From: Bacteroidales bacterium
Lineage (GTDB): Bacteria > Bacteroidota > Bacteroidia > Bacteroidales > WRGA01
NCBI GenBank assembly: GCA_031279795.1
Contig: JAITHZ010000171.1
Span: forward strand, 1 to 13,295
Direction: 5' to 3'
Length of the DNA: 13,295 nt
Part shown: positions 1 through 7,834 of the stretch, in pieces
How the letters are laid out: every line of letters starts with the position of its first letter
Position numbering within the stretch: position 1 is the first letter of the stretch
The notes under the pieces: model-generated
Databases searched by the model: none
Told to the model about the DNA's origin: nothing
What the model saw: the letters and a program-made list of their open reading frames with translations, nothing else
Translations under genes and position numbers: made by a program

Positions 1-638
1 AGATGAACAACGCCAATAAACACTCCGGCAACAGTCGAAACAAGAATTCCGATAAGGATTGCGCCCGGAATTTTTCGAGCAAACAAAACGCCGGTCAAGA
101 TAAGGCCAATCAACGAAATCCACACATTGGGATTGTTTAAATCGCCTACTGTCACCATAGTAGCATCATTTCTTACGATCAATCCCGAATGTTGCAACCC
201 GAGAAAAGTAATAAACAGTCCGATTCCAACTGGAATGGCATCCTTGATAGTCTGGGGAATACTTTTGACAATCAATTCTCTGACATTGAAGAAGGTAAGC
301 AGAATAAAAATAATGCCTTCGATAAAAACAGCCGTAAGCGCAAATTTCCATGAGTATTTCATCCCAATCACAACAGTAAATGCAAAAAAAACATTCAGCC
401 CCATTCCTGGCGCTTGGGCAACCGGCAGATTGGCGAGCAGCGCCATCAGTAGCGTCCCTACAATAGCCGAAATAGCTGTAGCTGTAAATAACGCCATTTT
501 ATCCATACCCGTTGCGCCCAGAATATTCGGATTCACGCTCAGGATGTACGACATGGTGAGAAAGGTAATGATCCCGCCAATCAATTCGCGACGAATTGTA
601 GTATTGTTTTCTTTTAATTTAAAAAATCTATCAAACAT
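1..638 (-). CDS. NCS2/AzgA-type purine nucleobase permease (partial, C-terminus outside window)
   Basis: This is an inner-membrane, proton-coupled purine transporter of the AzgA branch of the nucleobase/cation symporter-2 superfamily (PbuG, PbuO, AdeP and AdeQ relatives). These carry adenine, guanine or hypoxanthine; the exact substrate cannot be told here. Visible are 212 codons from ATG at 638, about half of the usual 430-450 residues. The N-terminus resembles AdeP/PbuG: a short cytoplasmic head beginning MFDRFFKLKE, then TFLTMSYIL (residues 25-33) in helix 1. The family signature APGMGLNVFFAF is at residues 76-87, and strongly hydrophobic segments follow. The gene runs off the left edge with no stop. 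It lies 82 bp after a Tsx-like outer-membrane protein on the same strand, so an outer/inner membrane uptake pair is plausible. No clear ribosome-binding site or separate promoter was found in that gap. Confidence 0.93.
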   Translation of the reverse strand, partial: MFDRFFKLKENNTTIRRELIGGIITFLTMSYILSVNPNILGATGMDKMALFTATAISAIVGTLLMALLANLPVAQAPGMGLNVFFAFTVVIGMKYSWKFALTAVFIEGIIFILLTFFNVRELIVKSIPQTIKDAIPVGIGLFITFLGLQHSGLIVRNDATMVTVGDLNNPNVWISLIGLILTGVLFARKIPGAILIGILVSTVAGVFIGVVH

Positions 639-720
639 TGTCTATCTAATTTAATAAAACATTCTTATTGACATAATGAAACATAAAATCATTTTTCATC
701 CTGTATTTCCATTTTCTATT

Positions 721-1437
721 TTAAAATGTCCATTTTGCAGCTACAGTTGGTAGAAAATATACTTTTCCTTCCGTTGGAAGGGCAAAGTTATCGCTGATTT
801 CAATTTCGCTGCCAACCGCCAGATTTTCTGTAATATTATACCAGAATTGCGGTTCGGCCAGCAGCACCAGCTTTTTTCCGGAAGCTATGCCGGAGCCGGT
901 TCTGTCTCTGTTCTCCGTCCAGATGTCCAAAAAGCCGGACAGTGAAATCCGGTTATTCAAAAATGACGCATTCCACGAGACAGTCCATTGTGCATCGTGG
1001 CTGTTTTTTTCAAACGCATTGAGCTTGTAAGCCAGATAGGTATTGAACTGAGCGCCAGCGCAGCCAAACGAATACGAAGCCCCAGCCAGATAAGCATTTG
1101 AAATAGGAAAACCTGCGCCGTCTTTCGATCTGACAAGTCCGCCATTATACTCAATATGAGGCATTACTGGAAAATTACAGATACGAAAATCCCGTGCAAT
1201 TTCGGTATAGGCAAGGCCGATATTTCCGTTTTCGCGATTGAAATCCAAATCGACAAAAAGAAATGTAGTTCCCCATTTGTCCGGTTTGAACAGTTCATAG
1301 GTAGCGGTAACAAAATTTGGCGAAGGAATTTCGCTGTACAAGCTGTGCCGAAAATCGGCATGTAACTGGACATTTTGTCCGTAAACAATCAGTGAGAATA
1401 GGATAAAAGTTGCTTCACAAAAGATTTTCTTTAACAT
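721..1437 (-). CDS. DUF5020 / Tsx-like outer-membrane protein
   Basis: This 238-residue exported protein matches the Bacteroidota DUF5020 family, which is related to the nucleoside-specific outer-membrane channel Tsx. A signal peptide covers residues 1-20 (MLKKIF, a hydrophobic core, then VYG before Q21). The mature part has the family features: an N-terminal strand VQLHADFRHSLY, the motif FKPDKWGTTFLFVDLDF near residues 50-66, and alternating aromatic/polar beta strands. It ends in an aromatic residue (AAKWTF), typical of a barrel recognised by the BAM machinery. The length fits a 12-stranded Tsx-like barrel. It starts 6 bp after the metallopeptidase stop and is followed by the purine permease, so a role in nucleoside or nucleobase entry is the natural inference. 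Substrate specificity is not shown by the sequence. Confidence 0.83.
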   Translation of the reverse strand: MLKKIFCEATFILFSLIVYGQNVQLHADFRHSLYSEIPSPNFVTATYELFKPDKWGTTFLFVDLDFNRENGNIGLAYTEIARDFRICNFPVMPHIEYNGGLVRSKDGAGFPISNAYLAGASYSFGCAGAQFNTYLAYKLNAFEKNSHDAQWTVSWNASFLNNRISLSGFLDIWTENRDRTGSGIASGKKLVLLAEPQFWYNITENLAVGSEIEISDNFALPTEGKVYFLPTVAAKWTF

Positions 1438-1443
1438 AAAACT

Positions 1444-3489
1444 TTAATTTATTGGTTCGTTTTTAATAATTTCTCGAATTTCCATCAACAGCGGTTCAAC
1501 CGAAAGAGGCTGACCTGTTGCTTGTTTAATCCACTGGTTGGGCGTCAGACGTCCCAGCCGAAAAATGCGCTCTACTTCGCTGGCAAAATTTTTATCTTTT
1601 AAATATTGTTCCAGTTGAAATTCGATGATCTGCCCGAAGGTGTAGGCCGACAAATAGAGTGGGTAACTAATCATGTGGGAATAAATTGCCAACACCGGTT
1701 CGTCTTTTTTTCCAAAAACTGGGTAAAAATATTCGTTCCAGATTTCTTTGGACAGGCGCACGGAGGCATCTTTCAACTGTTCGGGCGTTGCCGAAGGATT
1801 CTCGTACAGCCATTTCCAGACAGAAATATCCAGAAGGGAAACGCCAGCAATTTCGTACAACTGCCATGCTTTGTCCAGCGCCACCAGTTGGTCTTTTGCA
1901 GGAGTGAAGCCCAGTAATTCCAAATCGCGTTTCTGGAAAACGAAAGCCAGCGCTTCGGTGAAAGCGGTGTTTGGTACGCCGTTCAAGGTATAGTAATCGA
2001 CATCGTAGAGAGATAAGGTTTGTTCTATATTGTGTCCAAATTCGTGAATAGCAATATTATAGCCTTTATAATCCAGTCCGCCGTCTGCGATTCGCGTTCG
2101 CAGATGCGATTTCTGGCCTTTCATTGCTGCGCCCAAAGCATGTCCCGAACCGCGTGCGGCGTCAACTTCGATTTTCGCTGTCAGGTATTCTGCGCGTTCC
2201 TTAGAGAAACCCAACTGCATCAAGATTGCAGGCAGTTGCCGCTCCAAAGCCGCTGCGTTGGGATAGCGCCGCCGAGTTTCTTTGCTCAGTTTTTCTTCGT
2301 TCAGGCTGCTGCGTGACTTAAATCCGTCGTACCAGATATCGAAAGCCTCCAAATCGCGTCCCAGACGGCTGGCTATTATTTTGCCCATTTCCTTCAGTTC
2401 TGGTGCAGAAAGGCAGGTTTTCAACAATGTTTCCGCATCCTCGACCGATACTTCCATATCATCCGAAAAACTGCGTTCGACAAATGTGTTACCGGTGTAT
2501 TTATCAACGGTCTGCATGGCTTTGAAATTGTTCAAGAATTTTTCGTAACGAACTGTTTTTTCGGCGATTCCTTTCACTGTTTTTCCAGACTGATACAAGG
2601 TGTTCGTAAAAGGATTCCAGTCATAGTCGCCTGAGTTAATTGCCTGGACAGGAATTTCTTGCGAAATGATTCGCTTCATAGTTTCGTAAATGGTTCGCTG
2701 TTTGTCCAAGCCTTCGGAACCCAGACTGTAATCGGCTTTAATTTCATCTCGCAAGTTCCAGTGTGACAGCAGGATCATATCCTCCGGAAAGATTTTTTTC
2801 CCTTCGTTATTCAATAAATGTCCGGCATAAATATTGTATTTGGATATATATACGTCGGCCTCGCTGCTGGCAGTTGCGCAGGCCTGCTGCACATCGGCGG
2901 GAATGCGGGCAGTGAAACGGTCGCCCAAACGGGCATACGCCCATGCCAGACGATCGGTTCCCAGATTTTCCTTTTCTTCCAGCGATAATTTCGGAAAGTT
3001 CAGTACAATCAGAAAAGCTAATTTATTGGCAAAAAAATCATCACTAAAATGAGTTGCCGGATCATACGCAGCAAAACGTTCGTCTATCGGCAGCAGCGTT
3101 CCGGTAGCTTCATGTACGTTTTGCTGCAACCGGAGCGTCATCTCGTTGTAATTACCGAAAATAGCTTCCAAGTATTCGCTGATTTTCAGAAAAACCTGTT
3201 CTTTTTCCATTGTTCCGGCGATGTAGTTATCCGTGCAAAACTGCACGAATGTATCTTCACTTCCGTCGGTCGGCAACCATAAATGCGCCGCCTGCCTGAC
3301 GCCCTTTTCAATAGTTGGCTTGTTGTCCGAATCTTTTTCGCAAAGTAACGAGATCACTTTCTCAACGGTGGGATTTGAAACAGTCGTTTGTTTTTCTGTT
3401 TGCGAACAGGAGATCATTATTAAAGGAATTTGAATTAATAAAAAAGCTGTTATCTTCATAAGATATAGATTTTTAATTTTTGTATTCAT
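1444..3489 (-). CDS. Lipoprotein zinc metallopeptidase (HEFGH gluzincin type)
   Basis: The longest reading is 681 residues. A second ATG at 3459 (residue 11) begins a more typical lipoprotein signal, MKITAFLLIQIPLIMISC, with the lipid-modified Cys at residue 28; I favour 3459 as the real start. The catalytic motif HEFGH is at residues 482-486 and a likely third zinc ligand, Glu512 in TEALAF, lies 26 residues after the second His. That spacing is gluzincin-like and close to M3 oligopeptidases, as is the mostly helical composition. I recognise it as a conserved Bacteroidota lipoprotein peptidase type but not as a characterised enzyme; M3-like is an inference. It probably sits in the outer membrane, facing the periplasm or the surface. 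It is the first gene of a tight set with the Tsx-like protein (6-bp gap) and purine permease. The sequence gives no substrate. Confidence 0.82.
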   Translation of the reverse strand: MNTKIKNLYLMKITAFLLIQIPLIMISCSQTEKQTTVSNPTVEKVISLLCEKDSDNKPTIEKGVRQAAHLWLPTDGSEDTFVQFCTDNYIAGTMEKEQVFLKISEYLEAIFGNYNEMTLRLQQNVHEATGTLLPIDERFAAYDPATHFSDDFFANKLAFLIVLNFPKLSLEEKENLGTDRLAWAYARLGDRFTARIPADVQQACATASSEADVYISKYNIYAGHLLNNEGKKIFPEDMILLSHWNLRDEIKADYSLGSEGLDKQRTIYETMKRIISQEIPVQAINSGDYDWNPFTNTLYQSGKTVKGIAEKTVRYEKFLNNFKAMQTVDKYTGNTFVERSFSDDMEVSVEDAETLLKTCLSAPELKEMGKIIASRLGRDLEAFDIWYDGFKSRSSLNEEKLSKETRRRYPNAAALERQLPAILMQLGFSKERAEYLTAKIEVDAARGSGHALGAAMKGQKSHLRTRIADGGLDYKGYNIAIHEFGHNIEQTLSLYDVDYYTLNGVPNTAFTEALAFVFQKRDLELLGFTPAKDQLVALDKAWQLYEIAGVSLLDISVWKWLYENPSATPEQLKDASVRLSKEIWNEYFYPVFGKKDEPVLAIYSHMISYPLYLSAYTFGQIIEFQLEQYLKDKNFASEVERIFRLGRLTPNQWIKQATGQPLSVEPLLMEIREIIKNEPIN

Positions 3490-3539
3490 ATTAATTGAAT
3501 TTAAAACTCCGGCAAATTTGCAACGAATTTTTCGTATAA

Positions 3540-3547
3540 CAAAATTA
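3540..3547 (-). promoter_or_regulatory. Candidate -7 box for the metallopeptidase operon
   Basis: The minus strand reads TAATTTTG, matching the Bacteroidota -7 consensus TAnnTTTG. It is about 50 bp upstream of the ATG at 3489 and 80 bp upstream of the preferred ATG at 3459. No TTG was found at the usual 19-21 bp distance upstream, so the assignment is weak. Confidence 0.35.
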
Positions 3548-3614
3548 TATTGCGAAAATCGGCAAAAATTACGAATTAGTGTCTGTCCGAAAAGTCGGAA
3601 AATGGCATATCTGC

Positions 3615-3758
3615 AATTCGTAATTCGTAATTCGTAATTTTTAATTCGTAATTCGTAATTTTTAATTTTTAATTTTTAATTCGTAATTTTTAATTTTTAA
3701 TTCGTAATTCGTAATTCGTAATTCGTAATTCGTAATTCGTAATTCGTAATTCGTAATT
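3615..3758. repeat. Tandem heptamer array, about 20 units (AATTCGT / AATTTTT)
   Basis: Twenty perfect 7-bp units run without a break from 3615 to 3754, followed by a final AATT. Fifteen units are AATTCGT and five are AATTTTT, in the order C C C T C C T T T C T T then eight C (C = AATTCGT, T = AATTTTT). The last AATT overlaps the TAA stop of the DUF58 gene on the minus strand, so in the transcript the array starts at that stop. The rest of the intergenic region (3490-3614) is AT-rich and holds a small 5-bp stem, TCCGA/TCGGA, at 3586-3599. Length changes by slipped-strand replication would be expected. No coding function is seen. Confidence 0.95.
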
Positions 3759-5088
3759 AAATCAACCCCCGTGTTTTAAATTCCAGGTATTTATTTAATA
3801 CGTTAATTGTCAGTTTATTTGGAGGCGTGAGCAATGCATGAATGCCATAAGCATTCAGTTCTTTTACGATCAAGCGTTTATCGTATGCAAATTTTTCCGC
3901 AACAGTTTTGGTATAAATATCTTCCAGATTCTTCGGCTGAGATTCCAGCAATTGAACAAGTTCAGTGTTTTCAAAGAAAACAATCAACAATAAATGATTT
4001 TTTGACAGATTTCTTAAATAGGACAATTGTTTCCGCATTCCGACAACACTTTCAAAATTGGTGAAAAGAATTAACAGACTGCGCTGAGTAATTTGCTTGC
4101 GGATATTAGCGAACAAAGTGTCGAAATCTGACTCTAAGAAGTTTGTTTTTTCTTTGTACAAAAAGCGCATGATTGTTTCCATGTGCGAAATTTTACGGGC
4201 GGCAGGCAACCATGTTGAAACGGTTTTCGAAAAAGTAATCAATCCGGCTTTGTCGTTTTTGCGAAGAATGGCATTCGCCAAAGCAAGGGAAGCGTTGATG
4301 GAATAATCCAGCAGCGACATGCCTTCAAACGGCATTTTCATCACGCGGCCTTTGTCGATGATGCAGTAAACGGATTGTGAAATTTCGTCTTGATAATTGT
4401 TGACCATCAAGTGCGAACGTCTTGCCGTTGCTTTCCAGTTGATTGCGCGCGGGTCGTCGCCGGGCGCATAAGTACGGATGGTTTCAAATTCTGTGCTGTG
4501 ACCTATTTTACGTATTTTTTTCATTCCTTGTTCATTCATTCGGTTCGATATGGCCAGCAGATCATATTTTCGCATTTGCAGAAACGACGGATAAACCGCT
4601 ACCTGTCGCCCATGTTCGAGGCGGAAGCGGCGTTTGGCCAGTCCGATTATTGTTGAGCAATACACGTTCACAGCGCCAAATTCGTAAACACCGCGTTTTA
4701 CCGGATGAAGTAAATAGAGGAGCTTTTTTTCTTCATTCGTCTTCATCGACAGTCGAAACAGTAAATCGCGTTTCTGAAACTGAAAGGGAATTTCGTCGAT
4801 TATTTCTAATTGTACCGAAAATGTATACCTGTTTATCAAGAAAATAGCAATTGCATTGTCGTCGCCATTTGAAAGTTTGTCGGTCATCTCTCGCCGTGCA
4901 AAAACAGGCGTCTTCGGCGTAAAGAGCAGCAGACAGTCTACCAGCAATAGCAGCGTGACTGTTCCGGCCAGCACCTTGCCGCTATCCAGCAAGAGCGGAA
5001 AAATAAATGCCAGAAGAAATACGACGCAAATTGATGTAATCAGTACAAAAAGACGTCTGTTGAAATATAGCGCTTTTATAAATGACAC
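3757..5088 (-). CDS. DUF58 family membrane protein, partner of MoxR
   Basis: This 443-residue protein carries two N-terminal membrane helices (about residues 13-35 and 38-58) followed by a large soluble region. The DUF58 core is clear: RTYAPGDDPRAINWKATARR begins near residue 205, followed by a predicted vWA-like fold (YCIIDKGRVMKM from about 241). DUF58 proteins are encoded next to MoxR ATPases in many bacteria and are thought to act with them in complex assembly or envelope stress. At the position of a vWA MIDAS (DxSxS) the sequence is DKGRV, lacking both serines, so metal binding by this site is doubtful; I believe this form is common in Bacteroidota homologues. The ATG follows the MoxR stop by 2 bp, indicating a co-translated pair. 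Its stop abuts the heptamer array. Confidence 0.9.
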   Translation of the reverse strand: MSFIKALYFNRRLFVLITSICVVFLLAFIFPLLLDSGKVLAGTVTLLLLVDCLLLFTPKTPVFARREMTDKLSNGDDNAIAIFLINRYTFSVQLEIIDEIPFQFQKRDLLFRLSMKTNEEKKLLYLLHPVKRGVYEFGAVNVYCSTIIGLAKRRFRLEHGRQVAVYPSFLQMRKYDLLAISNRMNEQGMKKIRKIGHSTEFETIRTYAPGDDPRAINWKATARRSHLMVNNYQDEISQSVYCIIDKGRVMKMPFEGMSLLDYSINASLALANAILRKNDKAGLITFSKTVSTWLPAARKISHMETIMRFLYKEKTNFLESDFDTLFANIRKQITQRSLLILFTNFESVVGMRKQLSYLRNLSKNHLLLIVFFENTELVQLLESQPKNLEDIYTKTVAEKFAYDKRLIVKELNAYGIHALLTPPNKLTINVLNKYLEFKTRGLI

Positions 5089-5090
5089 GA

Positions 5091-6074
5091 TTATCTGGGA
5101 ACTTCGATTTTTTGAATGATAAACCGGATTATTTCGTCGGCGTCAGCTCCTTCCATTTCCTTTTCGGGGGTGAGGATAATGCGGTGACGTAAAGCCGGAT
5201 ATGCCACAGTCTGAATGTCTTCGGGCGTAACAAAGTCGCGACCGCGAATCGCAGCCAGCGTTTTGGAGCCGTTCAGTATTGCTATTGATGCACGTGGCGA
5301 CGCGCCCAGATAGATGAACCTGTTTTCGCGCGTTTGGCCGGTGATTCGAACCATGTATTCCATCAGTCTGGGTTCGACGTGAACCTGCGACACGATGCTG
5401 TTTCGCAACGCCTGCAAGGTTGCGATATCCAGTACAGGATTTACTTCCTGAATATGCGCCTGAATGCCGTTGTGATGCAGATTCAGCGCTCTTATTTCTT
5501 CGTCTGCTGTTGGGTAGGTGATGGATATTTTGAACAGGAAACGGTCGAGCTGCGCTTCGGGCAAAGAATATGTACCTTCATGTTCCACAGGATTTTGTGT
5601 TGCAAGAACGATAAACGGACAGTCCATTTTGTATGTAACGCCATCGACAGTGACCTGCCGTTCTTCCATGACCTCAAACAGCGCCGCCTGTGTCTTGGCC
5701 GGTGCGCGGTTGATTTCGTCAATCAGGATTATGTTGGAAAAGACAGGACCGCGCTTGAACTCAAATTTCCCACTGCCCGGCATGAAAACCGACGTCCCCA
5801 GCACATCCGACGGCAGCAAATCGGGAGTAAACTGAATCCGGCTGAATCCAGCACGGATGGTTTTTGACAGCAATTTGGCAATAAGCGTCTTAGCAACTCC
5901 GGGAGGGCCTTCAATCAGTGCATGACCGTCGGCAAGAATAGCCGTCAACAACAACTCTATTACATGCTGCTGACCTACAACAACTTTCGCCAGTTCAGCC
6001 TTTATTTGACTGACTTTTTCGGATAAATCTCTATAATCAGAGCGTTGCTCCAGCTTTACATCTAATTCATTCAT
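5091..6074 (-). CDS. MoxR family AAA+ ATPase
   Basis: This 327-residue cytoplasmic ATPase of the MoxR family has all core motifs. Walker A GPPGVAKT is at residues 56-63, Walker B IILIDE at 115-120, sensor 1 ATQNP at 158-162, the family motif LPEAQLDRF at 171-179, and sensor 2 GASPRA at 257-262. A helical lid domain fills the C-terminal third. Length and motif order are normal for the family. MoxR proteins act as chaperone-like ATPases, usually with vWA or DUF58 partners, and here DUF58 follows directly. The other genes that often accompany this pair (DUF4129, SpoIIM-like, RDD, further vWA/TPR proteins) are absent on the upstream side, and downstream lie only repeats and the peptidase gene. 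The substrate is unknown. Confidence 0.95.
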   Translation of the reverse strand: MNELDVKLEQRSDYRDLSEKVSQIKAELAKVVVGQQHVIELLLTAILADGHALIEGPPGVAKTLIAKLLSKTIRAGFSRIQFTPDLLPSDVLGTSVFMPGSGKFEFKRGPVFSNIILIDEINRAPAKTQAALFEVMEERQVTVDGVTYKMDCPFIVLATQNPVEHEGTYSLPEAQLDRFLFKISITYPTADEEIRALNLHHNGIQAHIQEVNPVLDIATLQALRNSIVSQVHVEPRLMEYMVRITGQTRENRFIYLGASPRASIAILNGSKTLAAIRGRDFVTPEDIQTVAYPALRHRIILTPEKEMEGADADEIIRFIIQKIEVPR

Positions 6075-6110
6075 AAATAGTTTTTAAAATGCTTATGCGT
6101 TAATGGCAGG

Positions 6111-6118
6111 CAAAAGTA
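6111..6118 (-). promoter_or_regulatory. Candidate -7 promoter box of the moxR-DUF58 operon
   Basis: The minus strand reads TACTTTTG, a perfect TAnnTTTG -7 box, 36 bp before the MoxR ATG. The same octamer serves as the likely -7 box of the TonB receptor gene in this window. A -33 TTG at 19-21 bp is not evident. The second heptamer array begins about 25 bp upstream of the box. Confidence 0.55.
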
Positions 6119-6142
6119 CGAATAATTTGGAGAAATCGTTAG

Positions 6143-6236
6143 AATTAGGAATTAAGAATTAAGAATTAGGAATCATCAATTATCAATTACGAATTACGAA
6201 TTACGGGGACTTTGCGAGTTTTCGTAATTCGTAATT
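6143..6236. repeat. Second heptamer array (nine units) with an inverted copy
   Basis: Nine consecutive 7-bp units cover 6143-6205 in perfect phase: AATTAGG, AATTAAG twice, AATTAGG, AATCATC, AATTATC, then AATTACG three times. Eight of nine keep AATT followed by three variable bases. AATTACG is the reverse-complement register of the AATTCGT unit in the array at 3615. After a 22-bp gap the opposite orientation appears at 6222-6236 (TCGTAATTCGTAATT), which can pair with 6185-6199 as a 15-bp stem. It lies between the moxR promoter and the 3' end of the lipoprotein gene. It could act as an imperfect terminator for the latter, but that is inference. Confidence 0.88.
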
Positions 6237-6280
6237 TTTTCCCCGACGGATGGTCGCCTTACCCCGATATTAGTTAGTGA

Positions 6281-6329
6281 TTAGTGGTTAGTGGTTAGTG
6301 ATTAATAATCACTAACCACTAACCACTAA
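6281..6329. repeat. 24-bp perfect palindrome made of TTAGTGR heptamers, on the lipoprotein stop codon
   Basis: The left arm 6281-6304 and right arm 6306-6329 are exact reverse complements separated by one base. The arms are themselves heptamers (TTAGTGG, TTAGTGG, TTAGTGA, TTA), with one further unit TTAGTGA at 6274-6280. The minus-strand TAG stop of the lipoprotein reading frame (6326-6328) lies inside the right arm. In the transcript the hairpin therefore forms from the stop codon onward. It could block transcription or protect the 3' end, but no U-tract follows it, so a standard intrinsic terminator is not established. Confidence 0.85.
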
Positions 6330-7771
6330 TACACGGTATTTTGCGGGTCGAAGTTGGTCCAGCCAGACATCCAGTTGTTGGCTGCGGTTTCGTTGGGGGC
6401 AAAAGCGCCGATGTAAGGGACCTTGTCGAATCCCGACGCTACTTTTGCATTTGTCCATGCAGCGCCGCTTGCCAGTGGACTGTCGGATTTCGGGAAGAAG
6501 TCCGGTGCGGTAAGGTTCAGCGGGTTGCTGCCCAATTTCAGTTCTGTGAGTGTGGCGAATACGCGATTACTGCCGCCCTGCCGCTCGAAATAAGGTTTTA
6601 CAAAAGCGTCTGCATCGTTGGCAGTGTTGAACTGCGACTGATTTGTCCACACCTGCTTGTCCTGAAAGTTTTTGATGCATCCGGCTATCACGCAGTTCGC
6701 CACGTTAAGATCGCCAGCCGTAGCATTACCCTGCGTATTGCTGCTCTTGTCGTTTTCTATTATCAGGCCGATGGGATAGGCGGCAATCAGTGAATTGAAG
6801 ACGTTCAGCTTGGTGTTGCGGCGCAGATGCATCCCTGCCTGAAAGCGAGCATCAGTTGTGCTACCGTCGGTTACAGTCTGGTTGGTATATTAAGCAGTGT
6901 TTGCAACCCGGCCAAACAGCGAGACAGTGGCAAAAACACAGTTTGTAAATGGCGAATCGTCTTTGCCATCCGCTGTGTTGTCGGATTCGAAGCCGTTAGA
7001 CGCCGATTTATCGGCCACTTTTGGGTCGCGCAGGCCTAATGCGTATTGAATTTTTCCGCTGAATCCGTTGTCGGTATCGAAATCGTCGTCCCAGCCACGC
7101 AAAGCAACCAAATGTCGGGCGTTGACCGTTCCGCCGAACCATTCGAACGAATCGTCGCCCGAATGTGATACCTGTACGTAATCCACCACAGTTCCTGCGC
7201 CAACTGAACCAAAGGTGATGCCGTTGATTTCGTTGTCGGTAGAATATTCAATTCCGGCAAATTCAACGCGCACGAAGCGCAATACGCCTGAATTGTCGTT
7301 CGGATCAGTTCCGCCATGATTGGAGCGCACTCCGCCTTCAATTGTCTGTTCGCCCACATTGTTTGGCGCTTTTCCGAGCAGGATCAGGCCTCCCCAGTCG
7401 CCCGGTTTGCGACTTCCCGGATTCTGGGCCGACGTAAAGACAATCGGTCGTTCCTTTGTGGCATCGGCCACGATTTTTCCGCCTCGTTCGATTATGAGCG
7501 TACCTTTGGTCGCTTTGTCGCCTTTGATTATTACCCCCGGCTCGATGGTGAGCGTGACTCCATTTTCCACATACACAAATCCTTTCAGATTGTAGGTATT
7601 CGGATACTTCAGCGTCATGTTCGACTTGATTTCAAAAGCATTCGATCCATCGCCCAAATCCAGTATTTCGGGAGTTGGCTGTGGATTGTCATTTTCTTTT
7701 TCGCAACCTGCGTAAAACAAGGTCGTACACAAGAGCAGCATGCTGCCCGCAAATTTGAATTTTCTGTTCAT
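6326..7771 (-). pseudogene. Predicted beta-helix lipoprotein, interrupted by one in-frame stop
   Basis: The frame spans 482 codons including the final TAG, but a TAA at 6890-6892 ends translation after residue 293. Past this stop the same frame continues for 19 codons to ATG 6832 and then 168 residues to the end, with no frameshift. The second half (for example LRRNTKLNVFNS and YPIGLIIEN) reads as the natural continuation of the first. The N-terminus is a lipoprotein signal (MNRKFKF, a hydrophobic core, lipobox YAGC with Cys23). Next come short Gly/Val/Ile-rich rungs such as GVTLTIEPGVIIKG and GDWGGLILLG, suggesting a right-handed parallel beta-helix. This lipoprotein type often accompanies TonB-dependent receptors in Bacteroidota, and here the receptor is 63 bp upstream. 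Possible readings are a fresh pseudogene, a sequencing error, or a truncated product. The ATG at 6832 is unlikely to be a separate gene start. Confidence 0.82.
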
Positions 7772-7834
7772 CTTTCTTAGAATTAAAATAAATTTAAAAT
7801 GAAATTAATTTGATTGTAACACTTACTTACTTGC

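Noticed and set aside
127..654. Plus-strand ORF of 175 residues at the left edge
   Set aside because: It lies antisense to a clear AzgA-type permease, whose frame has recognisable motifs and membrane helices.
1444..3489. Dipeptidyl peptidase III
   Set aside because: DPP III has a six-residue HExxxH motif (HELLGH). This protein has the five-residue HEFGH and a lipoprotein signal, so it is closer to M3-like gluzincins.
3586..3599. TCCGA/TCGGA stem as an insertion-sequence end or terminator
   Set aside because: The stem is only 5 bp, with no matching inverted end, target-site duplication or transposase remnant nearby.
3615..3758. CRISPR array
   Set aside because: The units are 7 bp with no spacers of 25 bp or more and no cas genes in the window.
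6326..6832. A separate 168-residue gene beginning at ATG 6832
   Set aside because: It is in the same frame as the upstream lipoprotein ORF, separated only by one TAA and 19 codons, begins in the middle of a repetitive beta-rich domain, and has no signal peptide. It is the 3' half of the interrupted gene.
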